A stretch of 64,000 nucleotides of DNA from NCBI GenBank assembly GCA_015654695.1, contig JAATGJ010000132.1, positions 1 through 64,000 of the forward strand, written 5' to 3'. A model generated the notes under the pieces. The model was not told where the DNA came from. It saw only the letters and a program-made list of their open reading frames with translations, and ran no database searches. Positions 54,443 through 64,000 of this stretch are shown piece after piece. Made by a program: the position numbers and the translations under genes. This DNA is from Chitinophagales bacterium. GTDB taxonomy: Bacteria; Bacteroidota; Bacteroidia; Chitinophagales; Chitinophagaceae. Each line of letters begins with the position of its first letter. Within the stretch, counting starts at the first letter, position 1.

Positions 54443-57400
54443 TTATTTGATTTTTCTTACTCTGCCCTTACTATCAGTAATAGTTACAGCAACCACATTA
54501 CTGTCAATGCATAAGGTTCTTGCTGATTGAGACAGAAATGAACAACCATAATAAAATTCCTGCGTTTGGGTAATTCCATTCCTGTATTTTATTTCAGAAC
54601 TTATATCTGCAGGTTCCAGAGGAATAAAACTCATATTTCTTTTTAACTCAAATATTTTAAGTGGCCCTCGATTTTGCCCTGCTGCAATAAGGTACTTCCC
54701 GCTTTTACTTTTCAGCTTTACCAATGCTTTACCATTGCCCGGTATATAAATGCCGCTTTGAAGTATAGACAGTGCAGCAAATTCGCCTTTCCCATTTCCT
54801 TTTAGCAATAAACCATTTAATGCATCGTAACGACCAACATTAACTTCTGTCCCGTAATCATTGCCATTGATCAGCACGTCTAAATTATTATCGCCATCAA
54901 AATCATCTGTAATCATTCCGTTCAATACGGAGAACTGGGCCTGTACCGGCAATGGATATAGTGTAAACTTACCGTTTCCTTCGTTTTTAAGATAAGATGA
55001 TCGCAGGTTATTAGCCTTTAGCACTAAGGCATCCTTTAATTGTTCTTTTGAAAATACCTGGTCAATAGTAGCAGTTGCAAAGGATTTAAAATTCTGAAAT
55101 TTTGCCCGCATACCGATCATTTGCTTTACAATATCCTCCCTTGTCTGGGCGGGGTATTCCCTTTTTGTTAGATCCAACTGGCTGGTGGGAAGGAATTGAG
55201 CCGGAAAGGCATCATAACTTCCATTATTATCAAAATCTTTGGCATATATAGAAACCGGATACTGATCAGTTGCTTTATAAAGAGAGTTCTGGCCCAGGTT
55301 GCCAATTATATAATCCATATCACCGTCATTGTCGAAGTCGCCCGGTGCAATAGTATTCCACCAGCCGGTTTGATTGGCAACTCCTGTTTTGTCAGTCACA
55401 TCTTTATATACTCCCTTTTCATTTTTATAAAATTTCAACGACATCCATTCACCTGCCAAAATAAGGTCGGGCCAACCGTCTTTATCAAAATCTGTAAACA
55501 AAGCATCGCATACAAGACCTATGTTTTTAAAATCTTTAGCGATGTCACTGGTGACATCTGCAAACCTGGGTTGATTTTTCCTGGAATCATTCCTGTAAAT
55601 AAAGCTGGATACCGGTTTAGGATAATTCCACGGATCCACCCTGCCGGCAATAAAAAGATCCAGGTCCCCGTCCTTATCATAATCAACCGCTCTTACACAA
55701 AACTTGCTTGTAAGGTTCGGTGGTAAAGCCAATGAGTCAGATTTATAATTTCCTTTTCCATCATTTACATATAACTTATCCTGGTAGGCATTTGTATTCG
55801 GAGCATTTTCATATCCCCCGCTGGCAATATACAGGTCCAGGTCCCCATCTCCATCAGCATCAAACAGTAATAACCCGGCATCCTCATTAACCTTATTGCC
55901 TGGCATAACACCCGGCAATAATGCTTTTTGTATAAACCGGCTGTTGGGTTGCTGCAAAAATAATTGTGCACTCATGTTGAAAGCGCCACCGCAGATGATA
56001 TCATCTAATCCATTATGATCAATATCTCCCACGGCTAATGCAGGTCCATATTCCGAAAGCTTATGTGGCAACAGTTTCTGGATGTTGAAATCAACAAAAT
56101 CTTTTTCATCGTGAATAAAACGAATATTGACCGAATCAGAAACCTCCCTGAATAAAGCATTTTCTGCAAACACTTCCCGGGTAAATGAATAAGCGGTTTG
56201 CGCATCCTTTATATTCGCCTTCAGCAACCGGTCAGCTTTTATATCCTTCAATAATTGCATTTTGCCATTTGGCCACTTTATGATAATAGAATCAACTGAA
56301 ACTACTTTACCTAACCCAAAATGAGCGATACCCTGGTTGGTGGAAAGATACCCCCGGTACGGGGTGTTTTCCCAAACCTGTTTTTTGGCATGTTCATAAT
56401 ATATTTCTGTCCAGGCCCCCAGTCCGTTTCTATTAAGGGCATCTCCTTCAAACTGTATTTGAATGTAATGACTACTGTCTTTATTTTGCTGCCTTTGCGT
56501 ATTCCTGTAAACAGTCGCTTCGTCGTTAATATTGTTTATTACAAAATCGAGATCACCATCGTTATCTAAATCTGCATAAGCCGCACCATTGGAAAAAGAG
56601 GGAGTAGTAATACCCCAGTCTTTCGATGCGTTGGTAAAAATCAGTTCACCATTATTCTTATATGCGTAGTTTGAAATTTTTACTTCCGGAACCTGGTTCA
56701 AGATCTCTTTCTTGCTGGCGACTGAAAATGCTTTGTTCCTGAAGGATATAAAATCATGGTCTGTTACATCTTTGGGGAACCCGTTTGTAATGATGATATC
56801 ACGATAGCCATTGTTATCAAAATCGGTTACCAGCGGCGTCCAGCTCCAGTCAGTTTCAGCTGTTCCGGACAGGAAACCAATATCACTGAATATGGGTGGT
56901 CCGGCAGAATCATTTTGTAAAACCCGTGGCCCCTGGTTTAGCTGAATTACATTTCTTACATACTGGTACTGGTAGCCATAATGGTCCATATTCATATAGG
57001 TCTGGTAGCTATTAGGCATCAGCATCATTTTTTTACGGTAATTATCTTCCGGATCCATATCCAGTTCAATAATATCTTCCAATCCGTCATTATTGATATC
57101 AATGACGTCCTGGCCCATCGAATTGGCGGAAGTATGTTTAAAATACGTCTTCACCTGGTCTGTAAATGTCCCGTCATGATTATTAATATACAGGATATTA
57201 TCAGGCAAAAAATCATTAGTAACATAAATATCCTTCCAGCCATCTTTATTGAGATCGCAAATGTTTACCCCATGACCATATCCTTCAATGGTAACACCCG
57301 CCTGCCTTGAAACATCAGTAAACACAGGATGGTCCAGGTTTTTATCCCAGTCATTACGGAATAATTTATCGGTATTTGGGTTTTCGCCATTGATCATTAT

Positions 57401-58021
57401 CGGCCGGAATTTGTTGGGATATTCCTCTTTACGGATCTCATTGATCAAAAGATACATGTCCAGGTCACCGTCATTATCATAATCAAAAAATGCAGCCATC
57501 GTTGAATGTGAAGTATCATTCAATCCATATTCTGCTGCTTTGTTTGTAAAATGCGGAATACCTTCTTTATCCATACCCCCGTTGACATACAAGAGGTTTT
57601 CTCTTTTTAAAGGATCCTTTACTAATGTGCCGCAAACATATATATCCATCAGGCCATCATTGTTAATATCAATAATGCTGACACCCCTGCACCATCGTCC
57701 TTCGCCGGTAACGCCTGCGTCGCTGGTAATATCACTGAATTTAAAATCCCCTTTATTAAGGTATAGCTTATTAGATACAGCATTACCTGTAAAATAAATA
57801 TCCTGCAAACCATCATTATTAAAATCAGCTATTCCCACTCCTCCTCCATTGTAAATATTCTCCACATCCAGTACATTGAAAGAGTCGTTATCAACAATCG
57901 TATTATTAAAATGAATACCTGAGTAACCGGATTTTATTTCCCTGAAGAGTTTGGTATCCTTATCCTTACACCCAATAAGTCCACCTATTAATAAAATGAA
58001 AGCTGGCATATATCTTTTCAT
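54443..58021 (-). CDS. Giant FG-GAP/VCBS and ASPIC/UnbV lipoprotein
   Basis: This 1192-residue lipoprotein (lipobox LIGC at Cys18) contains many FG-GAP/VCBS blades: FNNDGLQDIYFTG, FDYDNDGDLDMYL, LNKDGWKDIYVTN, YADLDNDGDLDFV, FDADGDGDLDLYI and more. An ASPIC/UnbV domain (about residues 525-600, GLGAWTEIYYEHAKK and IAHFGLGKVVSVDSI) lies between two propeller regions. I chose ATG 58021 over the TTG at 58030. Each blade should bind calcium. The protein could be a surface adhesin or scaffold. It lies directly below the SusCD terminator. Confidence 0.88.
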   Translation of the reverse strand: MKRYMPAFILLIGGLIGCKDKDTKLFREIKSGYSGIHFNNTIVDNDSFNVLDVENIYNGGGVGIADFNNDGLQDIYFTGNAVSNKLYLNKGDFKFSDITSDAGVTGEGRWCRGVSIIDINNDGLMDIYVCGTLVKDPLKRENLLYVNGGMDKEGIPHFTNKAAEYGLNDTSHSTMAAFFDYDNDGDLDMYLLINEIRKEEYPNKFRPIMINGENPNTDKLFRNDWDKNLDHPVFTDVSRQAGVTIEGYGHGVNICDLNKDGWKDIYVTNDFLPDNILYINNHDGTFTDQVKTYFKHTSANSMGQDVIDINNDGLEDIIELDMDPEDNYRKKMMLMPNSYQTYMNMDHYGYQYQYVRNVIQLNQGPRVLQNDSAGPPIFSDIGFLSGTAETDWSWTPLVTDFDNNGYRDIIITNGFPKDVTDHDFISFRNKAFSVASKKEILNQVPEVKISNYAYKNNGELIFTNASKDWGITTPSFSNGAAYADLDNDGDLDFVINNINDEATVYRNTQRQQNKDSSHYIQIQFEGDALNRNGLGAWTEIYYEHAKKQVWENTPYRGYLSTNQGIAHFGLGKVVSVDSIIIKWPNGKMQLLKDIKADRLLKANIKDAQTAYSFTREVFAENALFREVSDSVNIRFIHDEKDFVDFNIQKLLPHKLSEYGPALAVGDIDHNGLDDIICGGAFNMSAQLFLQQPNSRFIQKALLPGVMPGNKVNEDAGLLLFDADGDGDLDLYIASGGYENAPNTNAYQDKLYVNDGKGNYKSDSLALPPNLTSKFCVRAVDYDKDGDLDLFIAGRVDPWNYPKPVSSFIYRNDSRKNQPRFADVTSDIAKDFKNIGLVCDALFTDFDKDGWPDLILAGEWMSLKFYKNEKGVYKDVTDKTGVANQTGWWNTIAPGDFDNDGDMDYIIGNLGQNSLYKATDQYPVSIYAKDFDNNGSYDAFPAQFLPTSQLDLTKREYPAQTREDIVKQMIGMRAKFQNFKSFATATIDQVFSKEQLKDALVLKANNLRSSYLKNEGNGKFTLYPLPVQAQFSVLNGMITDDFDGDNNLDVLINGNDYGTEVNVGRYDALNGLLLKGNGKGEFAALSILQSGIYIPGNGKALVKLKSKSGKYLIAAGQNRGPLKIFELKRNMSFIPLEPADISSEIKYRNGITQTQEFYYGCSFLSQSARTLCIDSNVVAVTITDSKGRVRKIK

Positions 58022-58204
58022 AACAAACAACGTTTGTAAAATTATTCTTAAAACTAAATGCTCTTCAAATTACGGTTTATGGGTAAAAGAACGCCCGGCA
58101 ATGCAGATAAATAGATTACTGGGCAATTATACTGTATTGTTTCAAAGATAAAAGAATTTAATAACCGTCAATTTGAATTTCAGCGCCAAAGCCTAGTAAA
58201 ATGA

Positions 58205-58239
58205 GAAGAGGCTGCCCAGCATGCTGAGACAGCCTCTTC
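58205..58239 (-). terminator. Terminator hairpin after susCD
   Basis: GAAGAGGCTG (58205-58214) pairs with CAGCCTCTTC (58230-58239), a 10-bp stem whose loop contains a smaller palindrome, CAGCATGCTG. On the minus strand a short T-rich stretch follows. It lies 30 bases beyond the susD stop. The rest of the gap up to the large FG-GAP gene (58031-58204) shows no other feature. Confidence 0.8.
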
Positions 58240-58268
58240 CCAAAGAAATTATACACTATTGATATTAA

Positions 58269-60008
58269 TTAATAACCCGGATTTTGTTTTAAAGTCGGCG
58301 CACCATCCTTAATACTTGCGGTGATGGCAAATTCAGGAATAGGCAGGTACTCATGCTTATTCTTAGTGAACACTGAGCCTCCGAGTGCTTCTACCCTCCT
58401 CAATCCTTCTTTTGGAAAATATTCAGTGTTTAACACAACATCAGCAATTCCCCAGCGCACCAGATCAAAAAACCGGTGACCTTCCATTCCCAGTTCAAGC
58501 TTTCTTTCAAAGCGTACCGCAGTTCTTGCTTCAGCTTTATCAGCAAAATCTACAGGGTATATGCTAATTACATAATTAGCAGCATCAACCCCACCATTCA
58601 ATACCGGTGATGCAGCGGCTCTTGTTCTTACCCTGTTTATATAAGTTCTTGCAGTAGCAAGGCTACCTACTTCAATTTCTGCCTCTGCTGCCATTAATAA
58701 AACATCTGCAAAACGCATAGGAGTATAATTCAGCGCATTATTGGCAAAACCCCAGCCGACAGTACCAGCTAAACTTCCAATATCTGCTTTATAATAAGTA
58801 TTCTTTTTAGGACTATAGGGTCCGCCATAATCCACTTTACGAATCCAGTTTCTTCCCGGGTGTATACCCCAGTCATAATAAGGAATTCCTCTTCTGCCAA
58901 CGGTCCAGTCTAATCTTGGATCAACCGTTCCTGCATAAGGAGTAAAGGCGTCAGTTGAAGCAAGGAGCTCATCGCTTGTAACATTTACGTCATTATAGGT
59001 AGTTGGCATCGGTAACCCTGCAGCAGTGGTTCTGTAGGAATTAACCAGGTTTTGAGATGGTTGAAAAAATCCGCAACATGCTCCGGGCTTTTCTGTTGTG
59101 GCGCTGCCCCCGTGTGGATAATTCAACGTATTATCATAATTACCATTCGTATTAGCTCCATCTCCGTAAGATGCCTGGATAGAAAAAACTGTTTCCTGGT
59201 TGTTTTCCGTAGTTACACGGAAACTTGTATGATAGTTTGGTGTAAGATCGTATTTAACACCCTGGCTATTCTTGCCGTTTGCAATGATCAAATCAAAAAG
59301 GGCTTTGGCTTCAGCAAACTTATTCTGGAACATATATGCTTTAGCCAGAAAAGCCGCACCAGCCCATTTGTTAGCTCTTCCTTTATGTGGTCTGGTTTCA
59401 TCCAAATTATCATAAGCAAATTTCAAATCTGCTTCTATCTGGGGCCAGATATTTACATAGGCTGACCCTGTGAAATTGGGAACTTTAAAATCAGTTACTG
59501 TTTCATCTATATAGGGAATATTACCAAAAGCTTTCTTTCCCTCAAAAAGCATAAATCCCCTGATAAACCTTGCTTCTGCAATAATTTGCTTGGCATCTGC
59601 CGCAGAAATATCTGTAGCAAGGGGTGCTATTTTCAAAACCAGGTTAGCACCACCTACGCCATCCCAGATAGCATTCCATTTATTGGGTATCTGCCCGGTG
59701 CTCGGCAATAATTCAAACCGCATTGTAGGATTAGCATCCACCATATCTGTTGGTTCAGTTCCCTTATACGCATCACCGCCTCTTATACTTCCCCAAAGCC
59801 AGTTACTGGCGCCACCATTCTGCTGGTCCTGTATGCCATCCAGGGTAGCGTACGCATTGATCAACATTCCGTCAACCCCTTTTTTATTGGTTAAACTGGC
59901 CAGGTCATAAACTCCCTGGGGCAACTTTTCCATGAATTTCTTTTTGCAGGAATATACTGTTGCTATTACTGCAACAGCAGATATAATTATTATTAATCTC
60001 TTTTTCAT
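58269..60008 (-). CDS. SusD/RagB-family nutrient-binding lipoprotein
   Basis: The 579-residue lipoprotein has the lipobox VYSCKKK (Cys21). The SusD N-terminal TPR-like domain is seen (AEARFIRGFMLFEGKKAFGNIPYI), then KWAGAAFLAKAYMFQNKFAEA, and the C-terminal RagB/SusD motif with YTPMRFADVLLMAAEAEIEVG and RFERKLELGMEGHRFFDLVRWG. It captures a ligand at the cell surface and feeds its SusC partner. The gene begins 27 bases after the SusC stop, so they are one operon. No regulator of the ECF sigma/anti-sigma type is visible, so the substrate is unknown. Confidence 0.95.
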   Translation of the reverse strand: MKKRLIIIISAVAVIATVYSCKKKFMEKLPQGVYDLASLTNKKGVDGMLINAYATLDGIQDQQNGGASNWLWGSIRGGDAYKGTEPTDMVDANPTMRFELLPSTGQIPNKWNAIWDGVGGANLVLKIAPLATDISAADAKQIIAEARFIRGFMLFEGKKAFGNIPYIDETVTDFKVPNFTGSAYVNIWPQIEADLKFAYDNLDETRPHKGRANKWAGAAFLAKAYMFQNKFAEAKALFDLIIANGKNSQGVKYDLTPNYHTSFRVTTENNQETVFSIQASYGDGANTNGNYDNTLNYPHGGSATTEKPGACCGFFQPSQNLVNSYRTTAAGLPMPTTYNDVNVTSDELLASTDAFTPYAGTVDPRLDWTVGRRGIPYYDWGIHPGRNWIRKVDYGGPYSPKKNTYYKADIGSLAGTVGWGFANNALNYTPMRFADVLLMAAEAEIEVGSLATARTYINRVRTRAAASPVLNGGVDAANYVISIYPVDFADKAEARTAVRFERKLELGMEGHRFFDLVRWGIADVVLNTEYFPKEGLRRVEALGGSVFTKNKHEYLPIPEFAITASIKDGAPTLKQNPGY

Positions 60009-60034
60009 AATTTTTGTTTTCTTGCTGTGTTAAA

Positions 60035-63000
60035 TTAGAATGTTGCGCTTATACCAAACAGATATTGTTTAGGATTGGGAAAGCCTCCAAGATCAACACC
60101 TATATAAAGATCTCTGGCACCAAATGGATCACGTGAAATCAGGTTTAAGTCAGGATCAGATCCCGTATAATTAGTGATAGTAAACAGGTTCTGGGCCTGG
60201 ATATAAACTTTAACGTTCTGAAGCCTTGCTTTGCTTACCAGGCTTTTGGGTAATGTATAACCCAATTGCAGTGTTTTGGCACGCAGGTAAGAACCATCTT
60301 CTACATAATATGAATTAGATGTACTGGATGTGAATGAGGTAAATCCATTGGCGGCACCCGGAGCTAATAAAGGAAGCTTTGCATTTTGATTCGTTGGTGT
60401 CCAGCTATCATTCAATACCCTTGTGCTTACACCCCCAACAAACACACGCATGTCTGTATAATACTTTGTATAATTATAAATCTCATTCCCCTGGTTCCAG
60501 AAGAAAAAGGCAGTGAAGTTAAAACTCTTATAGTTAACGCCGAGGTTCAATCCCATTTGAAAATCAGGGTGAGGGCTTCCTAAAAAGGTTCTGTCGGCAT
60601 CAGTAATTGCTTTATCACCATTCAGGTCTTTATATCTCCAGCTTCCAACAACAGCGCCAGACATAGATGGACCTGCGGTAATCTCTGCAGCGGAATTATA
60701 AAATCCGTCAATAATAAATCCATGGAAAGAAGAAATAGGTTGCCCCTTTTCTGTCCTGAGTGCACTATTAAGTCTTTCAAGGTTTATAACTCTTGGAGCA
60801 TTTTCATCATTTAATTTTGTCATGGTGTTCTTGTAATGAGAGAAAGTAAGACCCACATCGTAAGTCAGGTCCTTATTAACAGTTCCTCTGTAATTGAGAC
60901 CAAGATCAAACCCTCTATTACGCATTGTGCCAATATTTATATTAGGCTTGGTAATTTGTGGCTCTAACCCTATTCTTAATTGGCCATACAGTAAATCTTT
61001 GGTGTCTTTTTGATAAATATCCAGAGTAAAATCCACTTTACCTCCAAACAGCGTGGCGTCAAGACCAAAGTTCGTTGTTTCTGCTGTTTCCCATTTAGTG
61101 TTAAGATTGCCTTCCCTATCCTGCCTGTATCCTTGTGCAGAAGATGTATTATTACCGGCAATATCATAATTAGTGCGGGGAGGATTAGAAATAAATGTAG
61201 AAAATTGGTTTGCCGGGTCAATATTTGCATCGCTACCCATCTGTCCCCATCCGGCACGTAGTTTTAAATCGGTTATCCAGGTAACTGACCGCAGAAAGCT
61301 TTCTTCCGAAATCCTCCATCCCACGCCCAGAGAAGGAAAATTAGCATATCGTACATTAGGGCCAAATCTTGAGTTTCCATCTCTCCTGATTGTTCCGGTT
61401 AAAAGATATTTTCCTTTATATGCATAGTCAAGTCTTCCAATTAGAGAGTATAAAGAACTCCTATTAACATTAAAATTCGAAATGGTCCTGTCACTTAAAC
61501 TACCTGCTGTAGCTGTATTCAAGGACACAAAGTCAGGAGTCTCAAAATCAAAATTTTGGCCAAAAGCCCTTACCCCTCTCGAATTATTCTTTACGGCTTC
61601 AGTACCTACAAGTACTTTTACATCATGGTTATTAAAAAGTGTTTTTTGAAAAGTAAGCGTATTGGTCCATACCCAGCTGGCATAATACCACCCATCTTCT
61701 GTCAATTGTGTCGTTCCCTGGTTTTCTGAGCGTTCATAAGTTTTTCTACCAATATTTCTCGTAAATTGAGAACCTATATCAACCCCAAAGGATGTGCGGG
61801 CAGATAAATAGCTGGTAAATGGTACTTCGGCAAAAACATTTCCGAAAAGCCTTGTAAATCTATTAGTGTTATCAGCTGCACGTGCAAGGTTTGCAATAGG
61901 ATTGCTGCCATTTCCTGATTCACCAACTCCATTACCACCCCAGCCACCTTTTATATCATTAACAGGTACATACGGTACCATACGATAGGCAGACGCCCAT
62001 GCATCGCCCTCTCCCCTGTTAGTACCACCTAAACGGTCTTCATAGCTTAGCTGAAGATTTTCTCCAATGCGAAGAAAACTTACCGGCTTAAATGATGTAT
62101 TAGCTCTCAGGGCATATCGTTTGAAATAGGTGTTGACAAAAGTACCTTTCTGATCAAAGTAATTTAGCCCCACAGAGTACAGCGCTTTGTCTGTTCCCCC
62201 GGATGCAGTGATCTGTTGATTGGTAAATGCGGCAGGTCTTGTCAACTCGTCAAACCACTCTGTACCAGCGCTGGTCTTTGATATCTGGTACAGGCTTGGA
62301 CTTAAAGCATATAGATCAGGATTTGCTCTTGGATCAGTAGCCGCTACTCCTCCTTTAAAGCCTGGGCTTGTAATATAAAAATCAGGAATTCTAAAAGATC
62401 CATTAGCACCAAATACAGGATGGGTATAGGTAGCGCCAGTTGTTTTTTGCAGGTAATCCATGTACTGGGCGGTATTCAGCATATCCGGCATCATCTTGTC
62501 TGTAACAATTTGTGTGGCCACATAACTGTCGTAGCTAAGCGATGACCTCCCCGGTTTCCCCTGCTTGGTAGTTATAATTATAACACCGTTGGACGCTCTC
62601 GAACCATATATAGAAGCAGCGGATGCGTCCTTCAGCACCTGGAGTGATTCTATATCGTTCGGATTGATCTTAGAAGGATCATCAGTTGGTACACCATCTA
62701 TAATGTATAACGGATTATTGTTACCGGCAGAGGCAAAGCCTCTTATCCGGACAACGGCACCTGCGCCTGGCTCGCCAGATGAACTAACAGTAACACCAGC
62801 AGCTCTGCCCTGCAACTGCACAGCAAGATTGGAAGAAGGGGTGTTTTGCAGGTCTTTTGCGCTTACAACAGATACAGCGCCAATGATGTCTTTCTTACGC
62901 TGAGTTGAATAACCCGTTACCACCACTTCATTCAGGTTGGTGGTTTGATTCTTCAAAACAACGTCAACTGATGTGCCGGTCACATTTACTTCTGAGACTT

Positions 63001-63244
63001 CATAGCCGACATAAGTAAAAATAAGAATGTTAGCATTTGGTGGCATTACGATTGAGTAAGTACCCTCGGGTGAAGTACTGGTACCCACGTTGGTACCTTT
63101 TACGGAAACCGAAGCACCGACGACTGGTTTACCATCCGGTCCGGTTACTTTTCCTTCCACCTTTTTTTGAGCAAGAGCTGGCAGCGAAGCGGCCAACAAA
63201 AGGACAAGCAGTAGCCCTTTGAACGTAGTTAGTTTGGCAAGCAT
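60035..63244 (-). CDS. SusC/RagA-type TonB-linked outer-membrane transporter
   Basis: The 1069-residue product has a signal peptide (LLLVLLLAASLPALAQ), then a carboxypeptidase-regulatory-like domain (VEGKVTGPDGKPVVGASVSVKG), then the SusC plug (VVVTGYSTQRKKDIIGAVSVVS; DVNAL-like segment LQVLKDASAASIYGSRASNGVIIITTKQGK in pieces) and a 22-strand barrel ending in YLFGISATF. It imports sugars, peptides or other oligomers with TonB energy and pairs with SusD below. No TonB-dependent sigma regulator is adjacent in the window. Confidence 0.96.
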   Translation of the reverse strand: MLAKLTTFKGLLLVLLLAASLPALAQKKVEGKVTGPDGKPVVGASVSVKGTNVGTSTSPEGTYSIVMPPNANILIFTYVGYEVSEVNVTGTSVDVVLKNQTTNLNEVVVTGYSTQRKKDIIGAVSVVSAKDLQNTPSSNLAVQLQGRAAGVTVSSSGEPGAGAVVRIRGFASAGNNNPLYIIDGVPTDDPSKINPNDIESLQVLKDASAASIYGSRASNGVIIITTKQGKPGRSSLSYDSYVATQIVTDKMMPDMLNTAQYMDYLQKTTGATYTHPVFGANGSFRIPDFYITSPGFKGGVAATDPRANPDLYALSPSLYQISKTSAGTEWFDELTRPAAFTNQQITASGGTDKALYSVGLNYFDQKGTFVNTYFKRYALRANTSFKPVSFLRIGENLQLSYEDRLGGTNRGEGDAWASAYRMVPYVPVNDIKGGWGGNGVGESGNGSNPIANLARAADNTNRFTRLFGNVFAEVPFTSYLSARTSFGVDIGSQFTRNIGRKTYERSENQGTTQLTEDGWYYASWVWTNTLTFQKTLFNNHDVKVLVGTEAVKNNSRGVRAFGQNFDFETPDFVSLNTATAGSLSDRTISNFNVNRSSLYSLIGRLDYAYKGKYLLTGTIRRDGNSRFGPNVRYANFPSLGVGWRISEESFLRSVTWITDLKLRAGWGQMGSDANIDPANQFSTFISNPPRTNYDIAGNNTSSAQGYRQDREGNLNTKWETAETTNFGLDATLFGGKVDFTLDIYQKDTKDLLYGQLRIGLEPQITKPNINIGTMRNRGFDLGLNYRGTVNKDLTYDVGLTFSHYKNTMTKLNDENAPRVINLERLNSALRTEKGQPISSFHGFIIDGFYNSAAEITAGPSMSGAVVGSWRYKDLNGDKAITDADRTFLGSPHPDFQMGLNLGVNYKSFNFTAFFFWNQGNEIYNYTKYYTDMRVFVGGVSTRVLNDSWTPTNQNAKLPLLAPGAANGFTSFTSSTSNSYYVEDGSYLRAKTLQLGYTLPKSLVSKARLQNVKVYIQAQNLFTITNYTGSDPDLNLISRDPFGARDLYIGVDLGGFPNPKQYLFGISATF

Positions 63245-63771
63245 TTTTGTTTAGGATTTTATTTTGTTAATAAAAACTTAAGCAACTTATTTAAAAAAAT
63301 TGATATTCAGATTTTTTTTGATGAAAAAATTTAAAAAAAGATAATATAGTATCAGTTTCAGAACAAGGGTAATGTATTGAGATGTGTTCGATTGTCTGTG
63401 GATAACATGTGAATGGGTAAAAATGATACAATAGCCCAACCACTATAGAAAGCAGCCTGCCTTAAACTTGAACAGGTTAAATTATTGAGGTGAAAGAGCA
63501 GGAGAAGAGCTTTTAAACTCAAAGAAGATAGCAATCAGGCAACAGGTTCTTTGACCTGTATTCTCCATTAAGCCCATATAATTTAAAAAGGGAGATCTCA
63601 TAACTTTTTTGGCTGCCTGTGATCTTGTATAGCGGAAACATTTTCTTCAATGATACTAAGCAAATGGCCCCATCCCCGTTATCGGCGGTACACAAATGTT
63701 TCGCATATTTTTAAAATAATAACGGATGCCATGCAGTTGAATGATGAGTCGCAGAGCTGTGCTGCTTATTA
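63245..63771. other. Upstream region of susC
   Basis: This 527-base A+T-rich region precedes susC on the minus strand and the partial gene at the right edge. No exact TAnnTTTG match, repeat or open reading frame is convincing. A poly(A)-rich stretch at 63285-63350 lies near the susC start. Confidence 0.45.
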
Positions 63772-63999
63772 CTACTTCTTTAAAATTTTCACATTATCAT
63801 AATATACTACCGTAGTTTCCTTTAATGTATTGCCGCTGCCCGGCCACCTGCTTTGTCCGAGTTTCCAGCCAGGTGTACCACCGCTGTCAGTAGTAACGCC
63901 GGTATATGAATAGTATAATTTATTATCTATGTAAAGCTTTATATAGCCTTTCTCATTGTTTGCCCATTTTATTTCCCAGCGCAGGTGATACCATTTATT
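63772..63999 (-). CDS. C-terminal fragment of a polysaccharide-lyase or lectin-like protein (partial)
   Basis: A minus-strand frame enters from the right edge and ends with TAG at 63772-63774, giving 75 residues. It includes WYHLRWEIKWAN, GYIKLYIDNKLYYSYTGV, GWKLGQSRWPGSG and TVVYYDNVKIL. The pattern of W-H-x-x-x-x-I/V-x-W, then D-N-K-L, then a closing D-N-V-K strand is typical of concanavalin-A-like jelly-roll proteins, such as heparin-lyase or alginate-lyase-like polysaccharide lyases. A precise family cannot be fixed from the fragment. Its location above SusC suggests a polysaccharide-utilisation function. Confidence 0.6.
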   Translation of the reverse strand, partial: NKWYHLRWEIKWANNEKGYIKLYIDNKLYYSYTGVTTDSGGTPGWKLGQSRWPGSGNTLKETTVVYYDNVKILKK

Positions 64000-64000
64000 A

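Noticed and set aside
63245-63771. ECF sigma/anti-sigma pair upstream of susC
   Set aside because: No such gene is present in the 527-base gap; the partial gene at the edge is a carbohydrate-active-type fragment.
1-64000. tRNA or rRNA genes, CRISPR array, prophage or intact insertion sequence
   Set aside because: I found no rRNA signature, no tRNA-like cloverleaf that I could support by eye, no regular spacer-repeat pattern and no transposase; a covariance-model search would be needed to exclude a tRNA.

Overview
The window looks like a chromosomal segment of a Bacteroidota bacterium, most likely family Chitinophagaceae. Seen directly: proteins ending in Por/type 9 secretion (T9SS) sorting domains of both type A and type B, a SusC/SusD pair, many lipoproteins with a Cys-Lys-Lys or Cys-Ser-Lys start, moderate G+C content, few Shine-Dalgarno sites, and several upstream matches to the Bacteroidota -7 promoter element TAnnTTTG. 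I see no rRNA or tRNA gene, CRISPR array, prophage or intact insertion sequence.

Layout. 1-6014: the 3' end of a T9SS cargo protein, a secreted CAP protein, a class C beta-lactamase-like hydrolase, and a translationally coupled pair (four tandem glycogen-binding modules; tandem retropepsin-like protease). 6142-14403: an MFS symporter, a GNAT acetyltransferase, lipoproteins, VOC/DUF1801/DUF1080 genes, a Gfo/Idh/MocA oxidoreductase, an MpaB-type (DUF2236) protein and an SDR. 14606-22635: a sulfite-oxidase-like molybdoenzyme facing a TauE/SafE exporter, a short lipoprotein version of the gliding/T9SS protein GldM, a DUF3095 protein with cyclase-like motifs, unknown envelope proteins, a low-complexity secreted protein and a class III adenylate cyclase. 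22960-33174: an MFS exporter, a CocE/NonD hydrolase, a PD40-OmpA protein, a large PKD protein with a type B sorting domain, and a periplasmic GH13 amylase. Two intergenic regions here (26301-26638, 28253-28873) carry palindromic repeats.

33263-49610 is mostly housekeeping: Mpo1-like, DUF6370, dipeptidase, efp-accB-accC, a thioredoxin-like protein, malate dehydrogenase, a RES/Xre toxin-antitoxin module with apparent operator repeats, a DnaQ/GIY-YIG nuclease, thioesterase, FKBP isomerase, cytidylate kinase, clpC, a STAS protein, fructosamine kinase and ribonuclease Z. 49665-64000 reads almost entirely on the minus strand as a nutrient-acquisition and envelope locus: SusC, SusD, a terminator hairpin, a giant FG-GAP/ASPIC lipoprotein, a DUF1573 lipoprotein, a haem-binding FG-GAP lipoprotein, a vanadium-haloperoxidase-like lipoprotein and a CBM48-esterase. 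A partial lyase/lectin-like gene runs off the right edge.

Most unusual items: elongation factor P with Arg in place of Lys at the modified loop tip; a two-domain GldM paralogue anchored as a lipoprotein; tandem retropepsins coupled to a catalysis-free glycogen-binding scaffold; the SusCD/FG-GAP/haloperoxidase locus; and two 13-bp direct repeats 22 bp apart just before the antitoxin start. All functions are inferred from motifs; no database search was run.
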